Assembly: GCF_003967515.1 (NCBI RefSeq)
Contig: NZ_BIFQ01000001.1
Location: 2,170,001 to 2,234,000, forward strand
Direction: 5' to 3'
Source: Dictyobacter aurantiacus
GTDB lineage: Bacteria > Chloroflexota > Ktedonobacteria > Ktedonobacterales > Ktedonobacteraceae
DNA: 64,000 nucleotides
A model generated the notes under the pieces. The model was not told the origin of the DNA and did not search any database. It saw only the letters and a program-made list of their open reading frames with translations. Below, in pieces: positions 16,902-25,489 of this stretch; within the stretch, counting starts at the first letter, position 1; every line of letters begins with the position of its first letter. The position numbers and the translations under genes are program-made.

Positions 16902-18554
16902 CTATTTTGTGACGGGCTGCGTGGCAGTTGACGTCGGCGTGCCCTGCTGCTGTGGCGTACCAGTCGCCGTTGGCGTAGCTACCGGCGACGGTATGCTCTG
17001 CTGCTGTGGCGTACCAGTCGCCGTTGGCGTAGCTACCGGCGACGGTATGCTCTGCTGCTGTGGCGTACCAGTCGCCGTTGGCGTGGCTACCGGGGTTGGT
17101 GTGCTCTGCTGCTGCTTACCTGTAGCTGGCTGCGTAGCTACTGGCGTTGGTGTGCTCTGCTGCTTATCTGTATCTGGCTTCTTCGCCGGCTGATTCTGGT
17201 CCTGCTTGCCTTTCACGGGTCGTGTGCCGACCAGAGTGGCGTCGACGGTGATATTGCCCTGCATGGTCAATTTGATGGGACTCTGCAGACCCAGCAGACC
17301 CTGGCAATTCAGACCACCAGGTCCCCAGCTGCCGTTGAAGCGCTGCGCCAGGAAGGTGAAGAGGTTATTGGCCAGCAGGGGATCGGCCGAAGGCTTCTGG
17401 ATGGTCATGGCCTTATCGGCGAAGATACGCGAGGGGGCATTGTCCAGGAAGCTCAGACAGTACTGCGCGGTATTGGCATTCGCCAGGCTCTGGGCCAGGG
17501 GCTGATCAACGCCGGCACGATACAGGTTTACCTTGGCCAGGCTAGAGTTGTCTCCAACTTTAACCATAGGATCACCGCTGGGAACCAATGCCACTGGCGC
17601 CGCCTGGTGGGCCGCCGCCTGCAACTCGTTAAGAGGCAGGGCCGGTACAGTATGACCAGGATTGGCAAGGTCAGGAGCAACCCAGGAACGACAGTTGAGC
17701 GCGCTATCAAGGCCGAGCGAGAGCAAGCCGTTATCACTACCATTGGACAGCAGGGTACCCTGCGGCAGCTGGCTCGCAACCGCATCGGTATGCTGCGCCA
17801 TGTGCCCGGTAGCAGGATCAATAATGTACTGAGTCGTGACGTTGTCGCTCTGGTCCATGTCAATCAAGCTAAAATCCCGCACAGTAGGACAGGTCATACC
17901 ATCACTGGCCGTACCCAGATCCGGTACAGTCAATTTACCGCTCGTGATAGCCTGATTGGCAGCATTGAAAAATGCCGATGCATTACAATAGGCGAACTGA
18001 CCAAAGATGGAATCGGCCAGACCATTGACACAATTGCTGGTCTGCAGATTCTGCTTGTCTCCGCGCAGGGTCAGATTGTCGCCATTAAAGCCAAACCAGA
18101 GGCCAACAACGGCGCCCGATGGCAGTTTAGGCACAACAGGCGCGACGGCTGGCTTATCCCCACGATCGACGACCAGGGGATTATAAATAGAGATCTGGTT
18201 GGTCTGAGGATCAAAAATAGCGCCCTGGACAAACGCGGCCTGCTTGAGATTATTCTCGTGGCATGCTCCTTTGTCGCGGTCGGTTGCCACCAACTGATAG
18301 GGGGTGGCCAGTCCCTGTGCCGTTAAGGGTTGGGACGGCACAATCAATGAGCAATCTCCGTTGACCGCGGCAACGCTCTGTGCATGGGATGAAAGCGCCG
18401 GACGCAGCAGGAGCAGAGCGCCTGCTCCCACAATAAGAAGTAGGGAGAGCAATGAACCCACTACAGCAAAAGGTGAGACGCGGCCCATCCGATCTGTTGG
18501 CACCCCTTTACAATAAAGGCGGCTTTCAGGTGATTTGTTGTTCATCTGCATCAC
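16902..18554 (-). CDS. secreted or membrane-anchored protein with Pro/Thr/Gln repeat tail
   Basis: A 550-residue protein with a basic N-terminus, one membrane segment (about residues 28-50, VVGSLLSLLLIVGAGALLLL) and a large extracytoplasmic part with several cysteines. The C-terminal about 100 residues are low-complexity Pro/Thr/Gln/Val. They include an 18-residue unit (TPQQQSIPSPVATPTATG) repeated in tandem, visible in DNA as a 54-bp period at 16952, 17006 and 17060. I do not recognise the globular part. Such tails often act as cell-wall spacers, but here the tail is at the free end. The start could be GTG 18554 or ATG 18551 or 18545; all lie close together. Function unknown. Confidence 0.8.
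   Translation of the reverse strand: MMQMNNKSPESRLYCKGVPTDRMGRVSPFAVVGSLLSLLLIVGAGALLLLRPALSSHAQSVAAVNGDCSLIVPSQPLTAQGLATPYQLVATDRDKGACHENNLKQAAFVQGAIFDPQTNQISIYNPLVVDRGDKPAVAPVVPKLPSGAVVGLWFGFNGDNLTLRGDKQNLQTSNCVNGLADSIFGQFAYCNASAFFNAANQAITSGKLTVPDLGTASDGMTCPTVRDFSLIDMDQSDNVTTQYIIDPATGHMAQHTDAVASQLPQGTLLSNGSDNGLLSLGLDSALNCRSWVAPDLANPGHTVPALPLNELQAAAHQAAPVALVPSGDPMVKVGDNSSLAKVNLYRAGVDQPLAQSLANANTAQYCLSFLDNAPSRIFADKAMTIQKPSADPLLANNLFTFLAQRFNGSWGPGGLNCQGLLGLQSPIKLTMQGNITVDATLVGTRPVKGKQDQNQPAKKPDTDKQQSTPTPVATQPATGKQQQSTPTPVATPTATGTPQQQSIPSPVATPTATGTPQQQSIPSPVATPTATGTPQQQGTPTSTATQPVTK
16945..17113 (-). repeat. 54-bp tandem repeat coding for a Pro/Thr/Gln tail
   Basis: Three copies of a 54-base unit, two nearly identical and a third diverging at its end, followed by a shorter degenerate unit. 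In frame within the secreted-protein gene, so copy number can change without frameshift. Confidence 0.9.
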
Positions 18555-18900
18555 ATATCACTCTCTTCTATCCAGGATTTCCTGGGTACTTCGGGCACGC
18601 ATCCCTGCGATAGAAGATAGAGGCGCGTAAATCTGTCTTCCAGTTGTACAGATGAATACGCGTAGCCCTCGTTGACAGTGCGCCATCCTCATAATGCGTA
18701 TTGAAACCGCTACATCTATTTTTAATAGCCCTGAATCAGCATGATTAAAAATGACACACTGCTGGATGTGATGATAACATAGTAGAGAGACTAACAAGCG
18801 TTCAGTAATAAAGGTTAGTACTTTCCTACCAATAGTCTAACCGGAACAGAGTCGCCGTCATCGGTGGAGGAGGGGCACGAAGATGATCAGTGGGCGGTAG
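18555..18900. other. intergenic gap, nothing recognised
   Basis: It lies between the secreted-protein start and the small membrane protein stop. It must hold the secreted-protein promoter, but no clear -35/-10 pair, repeat or RNA was found. Confidence 0.4.
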
Positions 18901-19272
18901 CTATATTTTGCGGGCAAGAGAGAGGACTTCGACGATTACGGCGGCGATGATAATGATAAAAGCCGTCAGGATATTCCAGCTATGAAGGGCAAGTAGAACG
19001 AGATTGGCAACGACAATAATGGTAAGCAGGGCGGCCTGTCGCAGAGCCTGGCGCGTGGTGGCCCGGTAGCGACGCGTGAAAAGCAGGCGCTCCCCTACAA
19101 CCGAGGTCAGTGGGAAAAAACTGCACATGAGCGCGATCGATAAGAGAACGAAGAACAGCAGCATGGTGAATATTGAGGATGGCTGCACCATATAGGTAAA
19201 CCATAACAGACCGCCCCAGGCTAGTGGGGCGATCAAGGCGACTATCAGGCGATGGGAATTTTTTTTTATCAT
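18901..19272 (-). CDS. small four-helix membrane protein
   Basis: A 123-residue protein made almost wholly of four hydrophobic segments (about residues 8-26, 34-54, 77-93 and 96-117) separated by short loops, with a basic loop RRYRATTRQALRQ. No family recognised. It starts four bases after the HerA-like ATPase stop, so the two are probably translationally coupled. A membrane partner of the ATPase is possible but unproven. Confidence 0.72.
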   Translation of the reverse strand: MIKKNSHRLIVALIAPLAWGGLLWFTYMVQPSSIFTMLLFFVLLSIALMCSFFPLTSVVGERLLFTRRYRATTRQALRQAALLTIIVVANLVLLALHSWNILTAFIIIIAAVIVEVLSLARKI

Positions 19273-19276
19273 GCAT

Positions 19277-21019
19277 CTATCTCATCATATTGAAGCCCCG
19301 GTTGCCGTTCAGGGGTGCATCTGAGCGGCGACGGCTCTCCGGCGTATCCTTGTTAAAGTATTGCTGCCATAGATCTGGCGCATCCTTACTCTCGCCACCG
19401 TGCTGGGTATAACGCGTACGCACACGGCAAATAACGGGCGTATTTACCGCGGCGCCAGCAACGATCACCTGCCCCTTTGAGAGCGCCGGCAGATTGCCCA
19501 GCAGATCACGTCCAACGCCCTCAATGGCGGCGGCCACGCTCTTCTGGTCGATCTCATTGACGATACGCATGATACACTGCGTCTGACACTGACTGAGTAC
19601 ATCGGCATCCAACTTACCGGGACGCTGGCTGATCAGGCCAACGCCAATACCAAACTTACGACCCTCGGCCAGCACCTGCTTGAGGATGCCGGTAGAAACG
19701 ACCTCGGTCCCGCCTGGCGCGAAATGGTGCGCCTCCTCCAGCAGTACAAACACGGGATACGGCAGATATGATTCGCCAGAGTGTACCTTGCCGCGTTCCG
19801 TATCCATACGCGCCTGATTGAGGCGGCGCAGCAGCGTGGCCACAATCACCTGCTGATCACGCTCATCAATCTCATTGAGCTGCAGCACTGTACACTGGCC
19901 GGGGCGAAAAATTTCCGGCAGGTCCAGGTGCTGGGTATCGTCAAAGGTAAAACTGTGCTCAAAGCGCTGCTCGACACGCCAGGTCAGCGCGTGCACGGTA
20001 CTGGAATCGTCGGCCCCCTCGCTATCCTCATCATTTTTCTGCCGTGAGACCGCCTTTATGGCCTGTTTGAGGTCCGCCACACCCCAGGGATGGCTGCGTT
20101 TGGTTTCATGTACCTTGCGCAGGGCGCGGCTGAGCAGATACTGCTGCTTCTCGGTCATCTCTGGCAGCAGCTGGCGCATATCGCCGATATTCAAGGTCGA
20201 GATACGCACCTTAACCTGCTCGGGCTTATAGACCTGCACCTGGGCGCGATAGCCACGACCAGCCCCATCACCCTCGGCCGAGAATTGCGCATAATTGGCG
20301 ATCTGGTCCAGGGTACCATACTCACCATGGGGATCAACAATCAGCACGCAGGCCTTATTTTGCGGCTTCATCAGTTCTTCAATAACCACACTGGCCAGGT
20401 AGCTCTTACCAGCACCTGTACTGGCGATTATCGCCAGGTGCGTACTCACCAGGTCCTTCACCGACAACACGATCGGAACCGCGTTGGGGGCACGTGTCAA
20501 CAGCGAACCGACGGTCGCCGAACCGGGATCCATATCCTTCTTACGGCTCAGAATCTCAGCCAGCATGGCATCATCGGCCAGGTAGATCCGCTTGCCCGAT
20601 TGCGGAGGAATCCAGGGATTGATAAATGAGCCAGTAACCGGATCATAATAACCCATGATCGCGACATGCAACTCAAACAGTTCGTTGGTACGAGAGTTAT
20701 AGCCCACCATGGCCGCCACCTCGGCGGGAGAGATCTCTGGCTCACCCAGAAAAGTATCTGGATACAACTGTAACGGTACGCGCTTAATGACGCGCCCGAG
20801 CACGCGGCGCACCGGCACCTCTCCGATGCCTCCATTTAAGACAACGACCTCAGGATCTGGCAACTCATAATAGACATACTCACCGTTTTTCAGGACCTGG
20901 TCATCGTCACGCGAGACAAAGGTATATTCATGTGTCTCCTCACCCGGTCCCTTGGTAATACCAACTGGTCGACGGTACGAAGGGCGGGTAGGAGAATCCG
21001 TTTGTGATGGTTCAAGCAT
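19277..21019 (-). CDS. HerA-like hexameric ATPase (DUF87/FtsK-HerA superfamily)
   Basis: A 580-residue ATPase with Walker A STGAGKS (residues 200-206), Walker B region VFVLLEEAHHF, and a C-terminal arginine-containing block SQRPGKLDADVLSQC that fits the HerA arginine-finger/sensor area. The N-terminal 190 residues include a beta-rich part. Known: HerA translocates DNA and in archaea works with the nuclease NurA in end resection; bacterial relatives also serve in phage defence. Here no NurA, SIR2 or DUF4297 gene is adjacent. Instead a HAS-barrel-like protein lies 19 bases upstream and a small membrane protein follows. Role inferred: DNA translocase, process unknown. Confidence 0.87.
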   Translation of the reverse strand: MLEPSQTDSPTRPSYRRPVGITKGPGEETHEYTFVSRDDDQVLKNGEYVYYELPDPEVVVLNGGIGEVPVRRVLGRVIKRVPLQLYPDTFLGEPEISPAEVAAMVGYNSRTNELFELHVAIMGYYDPVTGSFINPWIPPQSGKRIYLADDAMLAEILSRKKDMDPGSATVGSLLTRAPNAVPIVLSVKDLVSTHLAIIASTGAGKSYLASVVIEELMKPQNKACVLIVDPHGEYGTLDQIANYAQFSAEGDGAGRGYRAQVQVYKPEQVKVRISTLNIGDMRQLLPEMTEKQQYLLSRALRKVHETKRSHPWGVADLKQAIKAVSRQKNDEDSEGADDSSTVHALTWRVEQRFEHSFTFDDTQHLDLPEIFRPGQCTVLQLNEIDERDQQVIVATLLRRLNQARMDTERGKVHSGESYLPYPVFVLLEEAHHFAPGGTEVVSTGILKQVLAEGRKFGIGVGLISQRPGKLDADVLSQCQTQCIMRIVNEIDQKSVAAAIEGVGRDLLGNLPALSKGQVIVAGAAVNTPVICRVRTRYTQHGGESKDAPDLWQQYFNKDTPESRRRSDAPLNGNRGFNMMR

Positions 21020-21038
21020 AGTTCGTTGGCTACCTCCG

Positions 21039-21740
21039 CTACCCGGTCGTTTCTACTTTTAAGCGCCAGGCGAAATTCCGTTTCACAATGGAGAGGAGCG
21101 CGAGATTCTGTGGAAATAAACGCTCCAACTGATCAATGATGCGCAACGTCACCATTGGAAGCAAGCTACTGCGCTGAGCAATGATATGGGGCACATAACC
21201 CATATGCAGATAGGGAGATTGGCTATCGGGCCCGCCAGCCGGATCAGCGAAGTAGTGAAACGAGCGCACCTCGGCGTCGGTCATGGTCTCGATCTCGCTA
21301 TCCAACTCAAGTGAGAGCAGAGGCACCCCATGCATGACCGAGAGCACCTCTGGTTCCTCACCAAACACAGAACGCTCTTCCATCATACCCAGGATCATGA
21401 TATACGTAAGCACCGCCTTCTCAGAAATATAATCAGGCGAGAAGAGCTCTACCTGCGTCTCGTTCGAGAGGCGCGGCCCCAGGGCACCGAAGGCAGGATT
21501 TTGTAAGATCGTATCGTAAATGACACCTACCGCGTATGTAATCGGCTCCCGGCTATTGCCCAGCACTTCATCAAGCAACGCATCTGGATCATCGGACCGC
21601 TCAGAGCGTACAGCGACACGCACAAAACGGCCGAAGGCATAGTCCGCCGGGCCTGGTTGAATATCAGCCTCGCGAGGACCAAAAACTTGACAGACATAGT
21701 TAATATGAGAATCTGACTTGACTATTTTCCCGATTTTCAT
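21039..21740 (-). CDS. HAS-barrel-like protein upstream of HerA ATPase
   Basis: A 233-residue protein, unnamed. Its start, KIGKIVKSDSHINYVCQVFG followed by FGRFVRVAV, resembles the HAS barrel (HerA-ATP-synthase barrel) that normally forms the N-terminus of HerA proteins. This is my reading from pattern and needs a profile search. The rest is mixed alpha/beta with a C-terminal IIDQLERLFP helix and no visible nuclease motif. The start at 21740 is chosen over 21806 because GAGAGG lies seven bases upstream. It is 19 bases ahead of the ATPase gene, so the products probably act together. Confidence 0.75.
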   Translation of the reverse strand: MKIGKIVKSDSHINYVCQVFGPREADIQPGPADYAFGRFVRVAVRSERSDDPDALLDEVLGNSREPITYAVGVIYDTILQNPAFGALGPRLSNETQVELFSPDYISEKAVLTYIMILGMMEERSVFGEEPEVLSVMHGVPLLSLELDSEIETMTDAEVRSFHYFADPAGGPDSQSPYLHMGYVPHIIAQRSSLLPMVTLRIIDQLERLFPQNLALLSIVKRNFAWRLKVETTG

Positions 21741-22116
21741 TATGCAACCTCTCGGGGACGATATAAAAAGCAAATCGCGTCCATTGCACATATCCCTCCA
21801 CAACATCGTGTTGTATATAACCAGGCAACTCTATACTGTGAGGCAGGCCAACAGGAAAGGACAAAGGGATCCATCATGGTCCCTAAGAAACAACGATTAG
21901 AACAAATGGTTTGGCGGCATTATAACACAGACTCTGATCTTTGTGCGTTTCTTACCGCTATCAATGGTACCTCTGCGGCACATCAACAAGAGTCACCTGC
22001 ATGCCCACTCGTACGTTGCAAAACTGCGTTAACTTGTTAGAGGTTTTCAAAAGATGAGTTTATGTTCTACAATAACTAATACCATTACATCATGAGAGTT
22101 AAGGAAAGGAGAGATT
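21741..22116. other. divergent promoter region between HAS-barrel and ArsR genes
   Basis: No gene, tRNA or strong repeat seen. It must carry outward promoters for both genes; no convincing -35/-10 pair was found by eye. Confidence 0.4.
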
Positions 22117-22500
22117 ATGGTAGAATCATCTTCCACCAATCATCAAGAGCAAAACAGGGCTCCACGCCGACCAGCAGAAGTAGATAAATATGTCGATACC
22201 TTCCTGGGAGTGGTCTGCGATCCCAGCCGACGTTACATTCTGGAGTTGTTATCCTTCACGGACTCCAGGGAAGACAAGCAGATGCCAGAGATGCGTTCAG
22301 GGGAGATTGCCAGGGCCATCGGACTGTCGGCTGCGACTACATCCGAGCACCTGCGCCAGCTAACAACCATCGGATTAATCTCATGGCGCCGTGAGGGCAA
22401 TGTGGTCTACTATCAATTGCGTAATCGTGAACTGGTGGCAGCGTTCCATAAACTGATGGAAGCACTGGATAATGACTATGCATTGAAGAAAGAAATGTAG
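22117..22500 (+). CDS. ArsR-family winged-helix regulator
   Basis: A 127-residue repressor-type protein. After a polar 25-residue N-terminus comes a winged helix: VCDPSRRYILELL, the recognition segment LSAATTSEHLRQLTTIGLI and the wing RREGNVVYYQLRN. The metal-binding ELCVC motif of ArsR/SmtB is absent, so it is not an obvious metal sensor. AAGGAAAGGAGAG precedes the ATG. It reads away from the HAS-barrel/HerA genes and could control them, but no operator was identified. Confidence 0.88.
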   Translation: MVESSSTNHQEQNRAPRRPAEVDKYVDTFLGVVCDPSRRYILELLSFTDSREDKQMPEMRSGEIARAIGLSAATTSEHLRQLTTIGLISWRREGNVVYYQLRNRELVAAFHKLMEALDNDYALKKEM

Positions 22501-22549
22501 CCCCCATCACCTCTCACCACAACAAAATCAGCATCGAAATGGCTAAAAT

Positions 22550-22963
22550 TTAGACAGCGAGATTTTCGATCATCTGCAGAAAATCATCTAAATCGATAGG
22601 CTTGCTCATGCCCTGGATATGGCGCTTATTCAGCTCATGCCGTGGCAGGTGAGCGCTCAACATCAGAGCCGGGACATGAGCCAGTTCCTCTATAGCATGC
22701 AATCTATCATACAACTCAATGCCATTCATACGAGGCAATTGATAATCCAGGATAAATAGATTTGGTCGAATCCCTTTAACCATCTGGAGCGCCTGAAATC
22801 CATCCGGAACAAGTATAACAACAAAAGAGGTTTCTTGCGTTATAGCTTGCTGCAACACTTCGCCGATATTGATGTCATCCTCCACCAACAAAATAGTTTT
22901 TACGTTCGAAGGAGGTAAGGCGCTCGTCCGATGCCGATCATTCTGCACGGAATCATGAGCCAT
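22550..22963 (-). CDS. single-domain response regulator (CheY-like)
   Basis: A 137-residue receiver with no output domain. The acidic pair is in LLVEDDIN, the phospho-acceptor aspartate in LFILDYQLPRMNG, the Thr/Ser switch in LMLSAH and the conserved lysine in MSKPID. A polar 20-residue N-terminal tail precedes the domain. The start at 22963 has GGAG seven bases upstream; the frame runs on to 23086 without support. No histidine kinase is nearby. Confidence 0.88.
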   Translation of the reverse strand: MAHDSVQNDRHRTSALPPSNVKTILLVEDDINIGEVLQQAITQETSFVVILVPDGFQALQMVKGIRPNLFILDYQLPRMNGIELYDRLHAIEELAHVPALMLSAHLPRHELNKRHIQGMSKPIDLDDFLQMIENLAV

Positions 22964-23008
22964 AACACTGCTCCATACAATCGCACATACATTTATCCAA
23001 CAAACCAA

Positions 23009-23036
23009 AGCAATTTCGTCCAATGACGAAATTGCT
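23009..23036. repeat. 12-bp hairpin upstream of response regulator
   Basis: Arms 23009-23020 and 23025-23036 with a CAAT loop, 46 bases upstream of the response regulator start. It could be a leader hairpin or an operator. The wider gap 22964-23419 holds no gene; a TTGACA at 23262-23267 may be part of the sodA promoter but its -10 is weak. Confidence 0.6.
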
Positions 23037-23370
23037 ATTAGACTATACCACGTTTTACTTGAGAAAGATAGTTTCATTCTCCCCACTATACCCCACTATA
23101 TATGAACGTCAGAACATTTCTATCTTTTCTGTTGCTTATGACAAGCTTGCATGTCACTGTTTGTTTAGGTTGGCGCGTATAATTATATAGACGGGTCGCT
23201 CATATAGACCCGATATAGTATTGGAAGCGCGCAAAGTGAGCACAAAAACGCGCTCCTCGGCTTGACAATAGCATACTCTATCGCATACAACTAAACATGT
23301 AGACTATATCCTCTCCAGGCTGCTTGAAATACTATTGTCAAGAAGAGCAGACTGAGACCCACAATGTCAA

Positions 23371-23397
23371 AATAGGAGGGAATTTCCCTCCTATTTA
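23371..23397 (+). promoter_or_regulatory. hairpin in the sodA leader
   Basis: Arms 23371-23383 and 23385-23397 form a 13-bp stem with a one-base loop, 22 bases before the sodA start and just ahead of its ribosome site (TAAGGAGAG). The left arm itself contains AGGAGGG. It could protect the mRNA 5' end or tune translation; too close to the gene to be a terminator of an upstream transcript. Confidence 0.6.
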
Positions 23398-23419
23398 TTT
23401 GAGTAAGGAGAGAAGTTTT

Positions 23420-24034
23420 ATGGCTTTTGAACTTCCTAAACTGCCGTATGACTACGCTGCGTTAGAGCCGTATATCGATGCGCAGACCATGCAGCTGCAT
23501 CATGATAAGCACCATGCTACCTATGTGAACAATTTGAATGCGGCTCTTGAGGGTCATGAGTTCGCGAACCTGCCCATTGAGGAAGTGCTTCGCCGCCTCA
23601 ATGAGGTTCCCGAGGCCAAACAGACTGCGGTCCGTAACAACGGTGGCGGCCATCTTAACCACACTATGTTCTGGGAGATCATGACCCCCGGTGGCAGCAA
23701 AGAGCCCACGGGCGACCTGGCTACCGCCATCAATTCGAAGTTTGGCTCTTTCGACGCCTTCAAAACAGCGTTTAACGATGCGGGCGCCAAACGCTTCGGT
23801 TCCGGTTGGGCCTGGCTCATCCTGGATAAGAGCGGCAACCTGGCAATCACCTCAACGGCCAATCAGGATAGCCCTGTGCTTGATGGCAACTATCCTATCC
23901 TCGGTAATGATGTATGGGAGCATGCCTACTACTTGAAATACCAGAACCGCCGTCCTGAGTACCTGAACGCCTGGTGGAACGTCGTCAACTGGGATGTCGT
24001 TGCCAAGCGTTATGCGCAGGCTCGCGGCGTCTAA
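23420..24034 (+). CDS. sodA: superoxide dismutase, Fe/Mn family
   Basis: A 204-residue cytoplasmic enzyme, standard length, converting superoxide to peroxide and oxygen. Metal ligands: a histidine in [14 protein letters not shown], one in [11 protein letters not shown], and Asp and His in [20 protein letters not shown]. The active-site glutamine in TANQDSP and GGHxNH pattern favour manganese, but metal use cannot be fixed from sequence. The start at 23420 ([20 protein letters not shown]) has AAGGAG upstream. Followed by a strong bidirectional terminator. Confidence 0.95.
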   Translation: MAFELPKLPYDYAALEPYIDAQTMQLHHDKHHATYVNNLNAALEGHEFANLPIEEVLRRLNEVPEAKQTAVRNNGGGHLNHTMFWEIMTPGGSKEPTGDLATAINSKFGSFDAFKTAFNDAGAKRFGSGWAWLILDKSGNLAITSTANQDSPVLDGNYPILGNDVWEHAYYLKYQNRRPEYLNAWWNVVNWDVVAKRYAQARGV

Positions 24035-24048
24035 TACTATAAAAAACG

Positions 24049-24095
24049 CAAAAGAAGCGGCGCGGGGCTCTTTGAACCCCACACCGCTTCTTTTG
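24049..24095. terminator. bidirectional terminator between sodA and MFS gene
   Basis: Stem with outer arms 24049-24060 and 24084-24095, extended inward by GGGG/CCCC pairing, flanked by A-run and T-run. Serves both convergent genes. Confidence 0.88.
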
Positions 24096-24108
24096 TTTAC
24101 ATTGGTTT

Positions 24109-25359
24109 TCATGCTTCAGGCGCGAGGTCCGAATCCACAGGATGCCGATAAAACAGGCCGAAGCGAAAGAGACCGATCACGCCAAGAACGATCATCAGCG
24201 CGGCGCAGATGCTGATGCCGGCCATTACCGAGAGGTGAGCAAACATGGGTACGGCAATAAGCAATCCCAGGGATGCACCGACATTGGCCAGCACCATGCG
24301 CAGGCTATAAACTTTCCCCAGTTGCGCTACGGGAAGCTCGGTCTGCATGATCGTCAACATGGTAATGTCACCCATCGGACCCCCAAAGGCGGCGCCGGCC
24401 GAGGCCAGGACGGCCAACGGCAGGGAATGAGTCCAGGCCAGCACCATAAAACCCAGGCCAACGACAATCTTGCCCACAAAAATAATGGGAATCGGCCGCC
24501 GGACATGGACGCTCCCCATCACCAGGTTGCTGATGACATTGCCAACCCCATAGGCACCGATGATCAGGCCGAGCGCCCCTACGTTGCTCTTTAAAACCTG
24601 GTTAACCAGCAGAGGTACGCCAATTACAAAGCTCGCGCTCCAGGCCAGATTCATCACGCCGTTTAACGAGATGGCCCAGCTGAGCGGCTTATGCCGGCTA
24701 ACCAGGGTAATAGCACCCCGAATATCGCTCCAGATCCCTTTTATGCCAGCGGTCGCTGGTATGCGCTCAGTATCTTTCCAGATCACATGCCGTCCTAACG
24801 ATAGGATAGCCAGTGAGGAAATGATATAGCTGACCGCGTCCAGGGTAAAGAATTGGGCCAGGGGCATAAAGAGGACCAGCAGCCCCGCCATGCTGGGTCC
24901 AAGCGCCCTGGCCAGGCGCGTGGTCACATCCATCAAACCATTAGTGGCCTGTAAGGTTGGCACATCGCCAGCCAGGGTCGGCAGGCTGGCCTGTAAGGCA
25001 GGCTCAAACAAGGATCCCAGACTACCAATAATGATGGCAGCAGCCACCAGCTCCCAGAATTGAATGGCCCCAGAAAGCGCCAGGATCGCGATCAGGCCCA
25101 CTGTTCCGGCCCGTATGATATCCACTACTACCATTACCGCACGGCGGTCCCAGCGATCAGCATAGACGCCTCCCAGCAACCCAAATACCAGTTGCGAGGC
25201 TGCCTCAGCCGCCGCCACGATGCCCGCGCCGCTCCCGGCCGTGCGCACAGCGATCCAGATCACCGCCAGATTATAAAGATAGTCTCCCATCGAAGAGAGA
25301 ACCTGACTCACCCACAGCCAGGCGATCGATGGACGACGTAACGCCATCAAAAATCCCAT
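24109..25359 (-). CDS. MFS transporter (enterobactin/macrolide-exporter-like)
   Basis: A 416-residue polytopic protein with about twelve helices and the MFS motif GLLGGVYADRWDRRAVMV between helices 2 and 3. The general form fits the MFS_3/EntS-like drug or siderophore exporters. The start at 25359 (MGFLMALRRPSIAWLW) is chosen because CGGAG lies just upstream. The frame extends to 25434 without a site. It is transcribed divergently from a LysR-type regulator, a usual arrangement for a regulated exporter. Substrate unknown. Confidence 0.9.
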   Translation of the reverse strand: MGFLMALRRPSIAWLWVSQVLSSMGDYLYNLAVIWIAVRTAGSGAGIVAAAEAASQLVFGLLGGVYADRWDRRAVMVVVDIIRAGTVGLIAILALSGAIQFWELVAAAIIIGSLGSLFEPALQASLPTLAGDVPTLQATNGLMDVTTRLARALGPSMAGLLVLFMPLAQFFTLDAVSYIISSLAILSLGRHVIWKDTERIPATAGIKGIWSDIRGAITLVSRHKPLSWAISLNGVMNLAWSASFVIGVPLLVNQVLKSNVGALGLIIGAYGVGNVISNLVMGSVHVRRPIPIIFVGKIVVGLGFMVLAWTHSLPLAVLASAGAAFGGPMGDITMLTIMQTELPVAQLGKVYSLRMVLANVGASLGLLIAVPMFAHLSVMAGISICAALMIVLGVIGLFRFGLFYRHPVDSDLAPEA

Positions 25360-25450
25360 ATGCTCCGTTTCCCTCCCTCTCAGAAAAAGCTCATAAGAAA
25401 AGTATAGAGGAGAGCATGGTATAATCCAATCCAATATAGCCTATACTTGT

Positions 25451-25467
25451 TATTAAATTTTTTAATA
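25451..25467. promoter_or_regulatory. possible LysR operator
   Basis: AT-rich palindrome with arms TATTAAA and TTTAATA around TTT, in the 130-base gap between the divergent MFS and LysR genes. Contains the T-N11-A spacing typical of LysR-type sites. Confidence 0.45.
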
Positions 25468-25489
25468 GCTAATAGAGAGAAGGTAAGAT

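Noticed and set aside
19277..21740. Calling the HerA locus an established anti-phage system
   Set aside because: Known HerA defence pairs need a nuclease or SIR2/DUF4297 partner, which is absent; left as an open hypothesis only.
24109..24136. GCGAGGTCCGAA shared by the MFS gene end and the 2328-2387 palindrome
   Set aside because: Only 12 bases match and no palindrome is present at 24.1 kb; chance or a decayed remnant cannot be told apart.
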